Assembly: GCA_017407125.1 (NCBI GenBank)
Contig: JAFQXE010000010.1
Span: 1-64,000 of the forward strand
Source of the DNA: Thermoguttaceae bacterium
GTDB taxonomy: Bacteria > Planctomycetota > Planctomycetia > Pirellulales > Thermoguttaceae
Reading direction: 5' to 3'
Length of the DNA: 64,000 nucleotides
The number at the start of each line of letters is the position of its first letter. Positions within the stretch are counted from its first letter, which is position 1. Shown piece by piece: positions 26,744 to 34,368 of the stretch. A program made the position numbers and the translations under genes. A model generated the notes under the pieces. It did no database searches, had not been told where the DNA came from, and saw nothing but the letters and a program-made list of their open reading frames with translations.

Positions 26744-27247
26744 TTATAACAGTACCAAGGCAAGCCAGAGGTTAAAGATCAATAAAAATACTGTTAAAAT
26801 AAATTTAATGAAACCGCTGACGGCAGGATTCTTTGTGATTCTCGTTTCCCAAAACAGCCAGTAAAAAAACAGCATAAATCCCAAATAAAACAAAATGCCG
26901 TTTATTCCCCAGAATCGAAGGTTGTCCTGAAAAGTATATGTTCCAAATACTTTAATCTGTATCAGAATGAAATACGAAATCAGCGAAATATGAAGCGTTG
27001 TTTGTTTGAAAAACCAGCTTTTAAGACGCGTCTGCCAAAACAGCCAGTAAAAAAACAACAGGAAAAATCCCAAATATAACAAATATCGGTCTATTCCCCG
27101 TATCTCTATATCGACTCGAAAAGAATAAGACCCAAAAACGTATATCAATATCAGAATGAGAAATGGCAGCAGCGAAAAGTGCAACATCAGAGGTTGTTTG
27201 ATAAACCAACGGCAGACGCCCGTCACGTTTTCTTTGATTTTATTCAT
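26744..27247 (-). CDS. Small membrane protein with internal tandem duplication
   Basis: 167 residues from ATG 27247 (GGAGAG upstream). It is almost entirely hydrophobic with about five helices and made of two similar halves of about 60 residues. Each half has WFIKQ or WFFKQ, a helix, VFGSYSF or VFGTYTF, then a segment ending FFYWLFWQTRL or FFYWLFWETRI. It starts 3 bp after the stop of the gene before it, so the two are probably one transcript. AT-rich codon use. No family recognised. Confidence 0.65.
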   Translation of the reverse strand: MNKIKENVTGVCRWFIKQPLMLHFSLLPFLILILIYVFGSYSFRVDIEIRGIDRYLLYLGFFLLFFYWLFWQTRLKSWFFKQTTLHISLISYFILIQIKVFGTYTFQDNLRFWGINGILFYLGFMLFFYWLFWETRITKNPAVSGFIKFILTVFLLIFNLWLALVLL

Positions 27248-27249
27248 AA

Positions 27250-27867
27250 TTATTTCTCTCCGTTGCTGTTCTGATCGCCTTGAGGTTTTGACCCGCCGTT
27301 TTGACATTCCTGAGCGTATTTAACAACGTTCAAGACTCGCCGAAATTCAGGTGCGTAATTTGAAAACTCGGAATTATCTAATTGATTAGCGCCTGTTTTA
27401 AAATCCAGATATAATCGATGCGTTGTCGGCATATCAAAGAATACTTCTTCAAACGAAAGAAAATCCGGTATCTGAATATCAATATGATCTTCATAAAGAC
27501 TGGCTCCGTATACTTTGTACGGCAAAAGATCAATGTTCTCTTTGAAAGGATATACTCTCTGTGTTCCAAGCGATACAAAGCAGGAACCTACAGGCGGTTT
27601 AACTGCTGCAAAATCAAAATCGTCTTTTGTTTCAAACGAACCGTTATCTCGCGCCCAACAAGGTCTTATGCGCTTAATTGACGTTTTGTATCTGCCGTGA
27701 ACAAGAGGAATTCTAACGTCGAAATACAACATGTCCATACTGGTATTGTTAAACCAATGATATATTGCCATTCTATCGCTAAACCTGCTGTACAATGTAA
27801 ATAGTACAATTGGCAGCGTCAGCCAAACATAGAGCGACAGCAATTTCCGTTTTAGTTTTCTGCTCAT
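27250..27867 (-). CDS. Hypothetical single-pass membrane protein
   Basis: 205 residues. One N-terminal membrane segment (LLSLYVWLTLPIVLFTLY) is followed by a soluble domain of about 170 residues with no motif I recognise, so the bulk is probably outside the cytoplasm. It is followed 2 bp later by the duplicated membrane protein. AT-rich like its partner and next to a RAYT/REP patch, so the pair may be acquired. No function can be given. Confidence 0.6.
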   Translation of the reverse strand: MSRKLKRKLLSLYVWLTLPIVLFTLYSRFSDRMAIYHWFNNTSMDMLYFDVRIPLVHGRYKTSIKRIRPCWARDNGSFETKDDFDFAAVKPPVGSCFVSLGTQRVYPFKENIDLLPYKVYGASLYEDHIDIQIPDFLSFEEVFFDMPTTHRLYLDFKTGANQLDNSEFSNYAPEFRRVLNVVKYAQECQNGGSKPQGDQNSNGEK

Positions 27868-28415
27868 ATTTGTAACTCTAAAGCAATAGCAGCGGGGAAA
27901 TTTACGATGAATACAAAATCCAATAATTAGTATATTCAGTATTTTACAGAATGCAAGGGGGCGGTAGAAAAAAGAGAGTAAAAAGATAGCACCCCTTGGA
28001 TGTAGCCCGTCCCCGGGCTACAACTTGACGGCGAAAGCCGTCAAGCGAAAAAAACGAAAAATTTAATAGGAAAGATTCCTACGTTTTCAACTGCGTAACA
28101 GATTTTAGTAATCCCGGCAAGTAGCCCGAGGACGGGCTACATCCGGAGGAGGTTTTTGGCTACGTCAGTTTGGTATGCACACTTCGCGGCGTTTTGCAGT
28201 AGCCCGAAGCCGGGCTACATCCGGAGGAGGTTTCCGGCTGCGTCGGTTTGGTATGCACACTTCGCGGCGTTTAACGCAAGCGACCAACGGGCGCGGATTT
28301 CGCAATCGCGCGGCAGCGCGGACTGGGAGCGGCGCCTCGCCGCCGGGCTACATCCGGAGGAGGTTTTTGGCTTCGTCAGTTTGGTATGCACACTTCGCGG
28401 CGTAGAAACGTTACC
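27868..28415. repeat. Intergenic repeat region with 71-bp unit in three copies
   Basis: Units at 28121–28191, 28199–28269 and a left-diverged one ending at 28402 (conserved from 28343). Each has a GTAGCCCG…CGGGCTAC palindrome, CATCCGGAGGAGGTTT, then GTTTGGTATGCACACTTCGC. Units 1 and 2 have a 78-bp period. Further left are the related palindromes GTAGCCCGTCCCCGGGCTAC (28002–28021) and TTGACGGCGAAAGCCGTCAA (28024–28043). The first unit encodes SVWYAHFAAF, but this is not thought to be a gene. Confidence 0.8.
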
Positions 28416-29303
28416 CTATTTCCACGGGAATTCTTTTCCGGTGAGGCGTTCGTAGGCTTCGACGTACTTCGCGCGGGTTTTGTCGATAATGTCCTGCGGG
28501 AGGGTCGGCGGTTCGCTGTTCTTATCCCAGCCGGACTCATTGGTCAGCCAGTCGCGAACGAACTGTTTGTCGAACGAGGGCTGGCTGCGTCCTTCTTCGT
28601 ACTGGTCGGCGGGCCAAAATCGGCTGCTGTCCGGCGTGAGGACTTCGTCCGCCAGAATCAGTTTGCCGTCCAGGACGCCCCATTCAAATTTCGTGTCGGC
28701 AATGAGAATGCCTTTGGATTCCGCATACTCGCTGCCGCGGAGGAAGATTTCAATGCTGCGGTCGCGAAGCTCTTCCGCCAGCGCGACGCCGATCTCGTTC
28801 GCCATCTGCTCGAAGGAAATGTTGATGTCGTGTCCTTCTTCCGCCTTGGTGGACGGCGTGAAAATCGGGTTTTCCAGCTTCGCGCTTTCTTTGAGGTCTT
28901 TGGGAAGTTCAATTCCGCAAACGGAACCGCTCTTCTGATATTCTTTCCAGCCGGAACCGGTCAGATAGCCGCGGACGATACATTCCATCGGGACGATTTT
29001 CGTCTTTCTGCACAGCATAGAACGACCCGCCAGGTCGGTCGTGTCGAGTCCTTTGAGCTGCGGCATCTCGTTGACGTCACAAGTAATCTTGTGGTTGTCG
29101 CCGCCGAAGAGGTCAAACCAGAACGCGGAAATCTGCGTCAGGACGCGCCCTTTGTCGGGAATGCCCGCCGGCAGAATCCAGTCAAAAGCGCTAATGCGGT
29201 CTGTTGAGACGAGCAGAACTTCGTCTCCAAAATCATAAACGTCGCGAACTTTCCCGCTGCGAACGGGAAACGGTAAATTGGTCTTTAATACGGGTGTGGA
29301 CAT
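28416..29303 (-). CDS. purC: Phosphoribosylaminoimidazole-succinocarboxamide synthase
   Basis: 295 residues. Step of purine synthesis joining CAIR and aspartate with ATP, in the cytoplasm. The N-terminus SGKVRDVYDFGDEVLLVSTDR and AFDWILPAGIPDKG are diagnostic; IVRGYLTGSGWKEY and DTKFEWG follow. It is of the longer form (close to yeast Ade1 in length and N-terminus) rather than the ~237-residue E. coli form. Minus-strand gene between hisF and a tandem repeat. A heptamer inverted repeat separates it from hisF. Confidence 0.96.
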   Translation of the reverse strand: MSTPVLKTNLPFPVRSGKVRDVYDFGDEVLLVSTDRISAFDWILPAGIPDKGRVLTQISAFWFDLFGGDNHKITCDVNEMPQLKGLDTTDLAGRSMLCRKTKIVPMECIVRGYLTGSGWKEYQKSGSVCGIELPKDLKESAKLENPIFTPSTKAEEGHDINISFEQMANEIGVALAEELRDRSIEIFLRGSEYAESKGILIADTKFEWGVLDGKLILADEVLTPDSSRFWPADQYEEGRSQPSFDKQFVRDWLTNESGWDKNSEPPTLPQDIIDKTRAKYVEAYERLTGKEFPWK

Positions 29304-29305
29304 GG

Positions 29306-29412
29306 GAGGGAGTAGGGAGTTGGGAGTTGGAAAAGTGGTAAGTGGTTAGTGGTAAGTGGTTAGTAGGATCAACGCTTTGCGTCCTTACCACTTACCACTC
29401 AAAACTAACCAC
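29306..29412. repeat. Inverted heptamer arrays around CGCTTTGCG core
   Basis: Left arm: AGTAGGG, AGTTGGG, AGTTGGA, then GTGGTAA/GTGGTTA units to 29365. Core CGCTTTGCG at 29373–29381. Right arm: TTACCAC, TTACCAC, then TAACCAC. The GTGGTAAGTGG arms are complementary, so a strong hairpin can form between hisF and purC. Confidence 0.85.
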
Positions 29413-30173
29413 TATCTAACACAATATCCTTTTTCTTTCAGGAACGCTTTGAGTTCCGGAATTTTAATCATCTGGAAATGGAACACGCTTGCCGCCAGGA
29501 GGATGGTGGCTCCCGCTTCGACGGCGTCGGCGAAATGCTGCATGTTCCCCGCTCCGCCGGAGGCGACGATTTGAGCGCTGCACGCCTTCGCCATGGCGCG
29601 AATGACCGGCAGGTCGTATCCGGTGCGAGCGCCGTCGCCGGACTTGCTGGTCGGGAGAATGACGTTGACGCCGAATCCGTCGAGCTTTTTGGCGAATTCA
29701 ACCGCGTCCGCGCCGGTGGCTGTGCGTCCGCCGTCAATATAGACTTCGTATCCAGAGGGGAGTTCCGCGTTGACGTCTACGTCGATGGCGGCTGTAACGG
29801 CGTCGACCCCGAATTCTTTAATCAGTTCCGGAATCAGATCGGGCTTTCGGAACGCGGCAGAGGAAATCGAAACGCGATTCGCTCCGGCGTTGAGAACGGC
29901 GGCGGCTGTTTTGACGTCGCCAATTCCGCCGCCGACGGTAAACGGAACCGTCGTTGCAGCAGCAACCTTTTTAACAACGTCCAGCATGGTAGAGCGATTC
30001 TCTACCGTGGCGGTAATATCCAGCAAAGCCAGCTGATCCGCTCCGGCGGCGCAGTACGCCTTGGCGCATTCGACCGGGTCGCCGGCGTCGATGATGTCAA
30101 CAAAATGCACGCCCTTGACAACGCGACCGTTTCGCATGTCCAGGCAAGGCATAATCGATAATTCTTTGTCCAT
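29412..30173 (-). CDS. hisF: Imidazole glycerol phosphate synthase cyclase subunit
   Basis: 253 residues from ATG 30173. TIM-barrel cyclase that uses ammonia from HisH to make IGP and AICAR. The start of the barrel is IMPCLDMRNGRVVKG with the catalytic Asp near residue 11, and the second acid lies in TAAIDVDV near 130. VGGGI and the phosphate site IVASGGAGNM are present. The loop that usually reads TSMDRDGTK is SKSGDGARTGY here, a small deviation. No other his gene is nearby. An in-frame ATG at 30242 is disfavoured because the family starts at MDKELS. Confidence 0.93.
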   Translation of the reverse strand: MDKELSIMPCLDMRNGRVVKGVHFVDIIDAGDPVECAKAYCAAGADQLALLDITATVENRSTMLDVVKKVAAATTVPFTVGGGIGDVKTAAAVLNAGANRVSISSAAFRKPDLIPELIKEFGVDAVTAAIDVDVNAELPSGYEVYIDGGRTATGADAVEFAKKLDGFGVNVILPTSKSGDGARTGYDLPVIRAMAKACSAQIVASGGAGNMQHFADAVEAGATILLAASVFHFQMIKIPELKAFLKEKGYCVR

Positions 30174-30360
30174 GATTTGAATGGGGGGTAGGTGGTAAAT
30201 TCGAAATGAAAATTCGAAATACGGAACTCTCAATAGTTCCATTTTCAGAATTCTATTTTACCGTTATTTTTTCATTTGTCAAGTTAGATGGGAGGGGAGA
30301 AGGCGCGGACAATTATTTCTGCGAAGCGGCTGGTATGGTAATAATAAGCTATTTATTTTT

Positions 30361-30578
30361 GAACGCAGAGTACGCAGACTCCTCGCAGAGAACGCAGACG
30401 GGCTGGGAATGTGGCGACGACGCCAACGATGTTGGCTACGCCACGATTCCCGCCCGGTTTATTTAATTATTTAAAAAAACGCAAGCGGACATCGTGTCAT
30501 AGCCCGAGAATCGGGCGTAGATGACACATGGTCGCTTGCTTCTGCGTATTCTGCGGATATTCTGCGGTCTCTGCGTTC
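30361..30578 (-). mobile_element. MITE-like 218-bp inverted-repeat element, copy B
   Basis: Reverse complement of copy A at 17555–17769. Termini are GAACGCAGAGTACGCAGACT and ATTCTGCGGTCTCTGCGTTC. Both internal hairpins are kept, with inner stems GCCAAC/GTTGGC and GCCCGAGAATCGGGC. It fills most of the 439-bp gap between hisF and the YchF-like gene; the rest (30180–30240) has short period-14 sequence (AAATTCGAAAT twice). Confidence 0.85.
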
Positions 30579-30612
30579 TATCTAACTTTTACGAAATTTC
30601 GAGTTCGTCCGC

Positions 30613-31644
30613 TTATACGCTAAACCGAATCAGCAGGATGTCGCCGTCTTTGACGACGTATCCTTTGGGTTCCTGACGGAGCTGGTTTCTGGCCTTGACT
30701 TCGCGTTCGCTGCCTGCCGCCAGGAGGTCGGTTACGGTCATGACTTCCGCTCGAATAAACCCGCGCGCCAGGTCGGTGTGAATGCTGGCTGCGGCGTCGA
30801 GAGCGGTTCCGCCCTTTTTGAGAATCCAGGTTCGCACTTCCGGTTCCCCGGCGGTGAAGAACGTCATCTGCCCGGACTCGTCCAGCATGAGCCGAACCAA
30901 TTCGTCTTTGTTCGCCGTCTGAATTCCCAGCTCGTCAACAAGCGCCTGGCTTTCTTCCGGCGACATTTCGTCGAGTTCTCTTTGAAGGGAAACCGGCGCG
31001 GCGAAAACCTTGACGCCTTCAATGCAGTTGTCAAACCGGTGAAGATCGGACTCGTCGTCGGCGCAGTTGACGACGACCATTCTCGGCTTTTCGCTGAACA
31101 GGCGGAAGGCGCGAGTGCATTTCTGCTCGTCTTCGGTCATGTCGTCCAACGTAACCGCCTTTTCGTTTTCCAAACCGGCGAGAACCTTCTGCAAAACCGC
31201 CTGTTCAAACTGGAGCTTTTCCTTTTCCGGCTTTTGAATCGGTCGTTTGAGCTGGGCGTCCAAACGCTCCAATCGGTTGGAAACGACTTCCATATCCGCC
31301 AGAAGCAGGTCCTCGGTGAAAGAAATGTAATCCTGAACCGGGTCGGACTTGTCAAACGCGCCGACAACCAGCACGAGGCAGTCCGCCTCGCGAATGTGCG
31401 CCAAAATAGCGGGGGCGCCGTCGTGGTTGCGATTCAAGCCGGGCGTGTCGACCAGTTCCAGATTGGCGTGCGTTACCTTTTTCGGCTTGTACAGTTCGCA
31501 CAGCGGAGCGAATCGCTCGTCGGGAATGGGAACCATGGCGCTCTGCTCTTTATGCGACAGAGCCAAGTCCGGCGCGATGCCGGTCAACCAATGAAACAAC
31601 GTACTCTTTCCAGAGCCGGAATATCCTGCTAATCCTATTTTCAT
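30613..31644 (-). CDS. YchF-like Obg-family GTPase/ATPase with TGS domain, divergent
   Basis: 343 residues. P-loop AGYSGSGKST (residues about 6–15) differs from the usual G-PNVGKS of YchF. G3 is LVDTPGLN and a PRMVVVNCADD segment sits in the G4 region. A coiled helical insertion (about 130–175) and a C-terminal TGS-like region (AEVMTVTDLLAAGSEREVKA…DGDILLIRF) match YchF/OLA1 order. Probably a ribosome- or stress-linked nucleotide hydrolase; whether it uses GTP or ATP is unclear. The start codon is immediately preceded by a heptamer array (31646–31680). Confidence 0.75.
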   Translation of the reverse strand: MKIGLAGYSGSGKSTLFHWLTGIAPDLALSHKEQSAMVPIPDERFAPLCELYKPKKVTHANLELVDTPGLNRNHDGAPAILAHIREADCLVLVVGAFDKSDPVQDYISFTEDLLLADMEVVSNRLERLDAQLKRPIQKPEKEKLQFEQAVLQKVLAGLENEKAVTLDDMTEDEQKCTRAFRLFSEKPRMVVVNCADDESDLHRFDNCIEGVKVFAAPVSLQRELDEMSPEESQALVDELGIQTANKDELVRLMLDESGQMTFFTAGEPEVRTWILKKGGTALDAAASIHTDLARGFIRAEVMTVTDLLAAGSEREVKARNQLRQEPKGYVVKDGDILLIRFSV

Positions 31645-31645
31645 A

Positions 31646-31680
31646 GTTGCGAGTTACGAGTTACGAGTTGCGAGTTATTA
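31646..31680. repeat. Heptamer array upstream of YchF-like start
   Basis: GTTGCGA, GTTACGA, GTTACGA, GTTGCGA, GTTATTA: five units starting 1 bp before the start codon, in the place of a ribosome-binding site. It resembles the array before fprA. Confidence 0.88.
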
Positions 31681-31700
31681 AATCAATTGTCTGTTACAAA

Positions 31701-33866
31701 TCAGTCTGGCAGCCAGATAGAGCTTTTCTTTTCTTCCGGCGCGGGGCTGGCGGGCGGGTTGGGGGAATCGGGCGTCCACAGTCCGGACGTTGACTGCTGC
31801 GGCGGTTCCGGTGTGGCTGACGACAAGTCCGCCGGATTCGGGGTCTGACCGCGGGACGCCATTTCTGACATCCGCTGAAGCTGCTGAACGAAGTTCATCA
31901 ACGCCTGCATGGTCTGCGGTTCGTCTTTGTGATCCTGATAAATCTGGTGCATTTTCTTTTCCAGTTCGTCCATGTTTCCCGACAGGAACATTGTCTGCAG
32001 TTCCATCATGTCGAAATAGGAATCGGAAATGTTGTTAGCTTTGCAGAAGTCTTTGCCTTGCTGAATGTTTTCCGGGACAATGCCGTTAGGAGACAGACAC
32101 AGCTTGACGTACGCCGTCTGACGAATTTCGACGGAGAGCGTGTCGCGGCTGACGATTTCCTGAGCCAGCTTGTGCATGACGCTGTCCGTTCCGTACGGAT
32201 TGTAACGGGCGTAAAGCGTCGCCAGGTCGCTGTCGGAAAGCGATTTGAGATCGACAGCCCCGTAAAGAGACGGCGGGAGAGACGCCAGATCGCTGGATTC
32301 CACCGGCAGAGGCGGAAGCGGCTTGAGATTCAACGCCGAATAAAGCGCGTCGAAATCCAAGAACGGATTGCCAGAACCAAGCAGGTATTCTACAACCTTG
32401 ATAACCGCTCGAACCAGCGGCTGCTTCTGTTCATCTGTCGCAGCCTGACGAAGCGACGAGCCCAAAACGCCCAGATTGAAATCTGGCCAACAGTTGAGCA
32501 GTAAATCGTTGTAATGCTCGCGCTGAAGCTGTTCGATAACGTTTTGAGGCGTGTTGTCCGGGAACGCCTGCGGGCGGGTAAAGGAATCGATTGTTACAGA
32601 CGGGGCTTCCATTGTAACAGCTTGCGGCTCGCCTTCGATACAGTCGCCAAAGGTTTCCTTGACCAGCGAGTAAACGTCTTCCCGGTCGCATTCCAGAATC
32701 GACGAGAATTCCAGAATCGCTTCGCGGTCGGTTCTCTTTCCCCACAACGCGACAGAGCCGAGAACCAGCGGGATGTCTTCAAAGGTCAGGGATTCCGACC
32801 ACGACGTCTGTTTGGGCTGATCGAGCAGAGAGCCTATAAACAGCGGCGGCGGGCCGTCGAAGTTTTCCGCCGGGACGTTCTGCGAAATCAGACGGTTTGA
32901 ACTCAGCAACAGTTCTCGCAGTCTGTCCTGATCTGTAACTTTGTACTGGAAATCGTACAGCGGCATGTTGTCTTCCAGCGGCGATTTCGACAGCAGCAGC
33001 GCGGTTGCCAGGGCGTCGATTTTGCGGTTGAGTTCCGGCTCACGCTCAGAGTACAGCTTGAACATGCGGGACGCGTCTGCGATTTTGCTGCGGTTGAGAT
33101 ACAGTATTGCGGCGTTGTACGCGGAATTCAGTTCCGTCGGGTCGTCATTGGCGATCTTCTCAAACGCCTGCGCCGCTTCCAGCCAATGGAAAGTGGAAAC
33201 CAGCTGCTGCGCTGCGGTGAAATCTGCCGTCAACGCGCCGCGGCTGTTGGTCTGATAGAACGAATACGTTTGTCGCAGCGGTAACGCAAGGCTGGAATCG
33301 CTGAGAATTCGAAGCTGCATTCGGTGCGTCATTTCGTATTCTTGAGTCGCTTTGAGCTGATCAAAGAACGTAGCGCGGAGGCTCATCAGAAACAGCGCGG
33401 CGGGAATAAAGCCTTCGTTGAGTTCGTTCTGGCTGAGGGAACTTAACGCCGCCAGCATCCCAGTTGGGTTCATCTCCGGATAATGGTAGATAAAGCATTT
33501 TTCCAGATAGTCGTATCCCGCATCGACGTCTCCGCTGTTTGAACAGGCGAGGCTCTTCCACGCCAGCGCCAATGGGTTGTCCGGGAACTGAGCAAGGAAC
33601 TGCTCAACCGCTTCGTTCCAGGCTGAAACCGATTCCATACTGCCGCTGTCAATATCTTTGATGCATTTAAGATAGAGCAGGTGGCACTTCACGTCCAGAA
33701 TGTCTGGCTGATTCGGGTTCTTTTCCAAAACAGTATTGATGTAATTCGCTGCTGCCGCATATTGCTGACCCTGGAGCATTTTGCGGATCGTCTGAATATC
33801 GGCGGGATTGTCGCACCCGGGGACTCGGCTCTTTTTGGGCGTCGAGGAATTGGAATCTGTACTCAT
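31701..33866 (-). CDS. TPR-like repeat protein, hypothetical
   Basis: 721 residues, mostly alpha-helical. The N-terminal ~130 residues look like tetratricopeptide repeats (QYAAAANYINTVLEKNPNQPD…), and a further TPR-like piece near 235–275 contains DDPTELNSAYNAAILYLNR. The C-terminal 60 residues are Pro/Ser/Thr-rich and disordered, ending in KKSSIWLPD. No signal peptide is clear, so it is probably cytoplasmic. Role unknown, presumably protein–protein binding. Monocistronic between a heptamer array and a ~500-bp gap. Confidence 0.65.
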   Translation of the reverse strand: MSTDSNSSTPKKSRVPGCDNPADIQTIRKMLQGQQYAAAANYINTVLEKNPNQPDILDVKCHLLYLKCIKDIDSGSMESVSAWNEAVEQFLAQFPDNPLALAWKSLACSNSGDVDAGYDYLEKCFIYHYPEMNPTGMLAALSSLSQNELNEGFIPAALFLMSLRATFFDQLKATQEYEMTHRMQLRILSDSSLALPLRQTYSFYQTNSRGALTADFTAAQQLVSTFHWLEAAQAFEKIANDDPTELNSAYNAAILYLNRSKIADASRMFKLYSEREPELNRKIDALATALLLSKSPLEDNMPLYDFQYKVTDQDRLRELLLSSNRLISQNVPAENFDGPPPLFIGSLLDQPKQTSWSESLTFEDIPLVLGSVALWGKRTDREAILEFSSILECDREDVYSLVKETFGDCIEGEPQAVTMEAPSVTIDSFTRPQAFPDNTPQNVIEQLQREHYNDLLLNCWPDFNLGVLGSSLRQAATDEQKQPLVRAVIKVVEYLLGSGNPFLDFDALYSALNLKPLPPLPVESSDLASLPPSLYGAVDLKSLSDSDLATLYARYNPYGTDSVMHKLAQEIVSRDTLSVEIRQTAYVKLCLSPNGIVPENIQQGKDFCKANNISDSYFDMMELQTMFLSGNMDELEKKMHQIYQDHKDEPQTMQALMNFVQQLQRMSEMASRGQTPNPADLSSATPEPPQQSTSGLWTPDSPNPPASPAPEEKKSSIWLPD

Positions 33867-34368
33867 AGTTTTTGTGGATAATTAAAATGGCGTGCGCCGA
33901 ACTGCGTTATCGCAGCGGTTGATGGAAAATGGGAATATAGGCAATGTATTATTAACGATTCGCCAACAGCTGACAGCGGGTTGATTGAGAGAAGAACATT
34001 CTTCATTATTAATATTCTACTCGAATCAAAAGCCGTTATCAACCCGATATTATATTATATTGGTATTTTAGCAGAAATAACGATTTCTTTCGAGGGGGGG
34101 CGCCAGAAAAGTTAGAAGTGAGGTGTTAGGAGTGAGAAGTTAATAACAGGAAAGCAGCGGCGGATAGGCAAAATGCAGCAACCGTGTAAATTCGAATTTT
34201 GGATGATTTTTAGAATTATTTTGGATATTTCTATTTTCAAGACGTTAAAATGTCGATGAATCAATTATAGAACTGGATTTTTATATCCAGAGGTATTTCA
34301 TTTGACGGTTGTCTGCATTGGAATAGCAACCAGATTGCCAGCAGACAATTTATTATGGAGGATAAACC
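33867..34368. promoter_or_regulatory. Divergent intergenic region and leader of the barrel protein
   Basis: About 500 bp. A degenerate heptamer array lies at 34109–34146 (AGAAGTG, AGGAGTG, AGAAGTT). Nearer the barrel gene are two hairpins: CTGGAT…ATCCAG (about 34274–34290) and TTGTCTGC (34309–34316) with GCAGACAA (34341–34348). They are followed by GGAGG 9 nt before the GTG start, so the leader may be structured. No clear −35/−10 pair could be fixed. Confidence 0.5.

Noticed and set aside
28121..28402. CRISPR array
   Set aside because: Only three 71-bp units, no regular unique spacers of constant length, and no cas genes in the window.
28156..28455. Small protein encoded by the 71-bp repeats (SVWYAHFAAF repeated)
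   Set aside because: Units are separated by non-conserved sequence, the frame runs into the purC 3' end on the other strand, and no plausible start exists.
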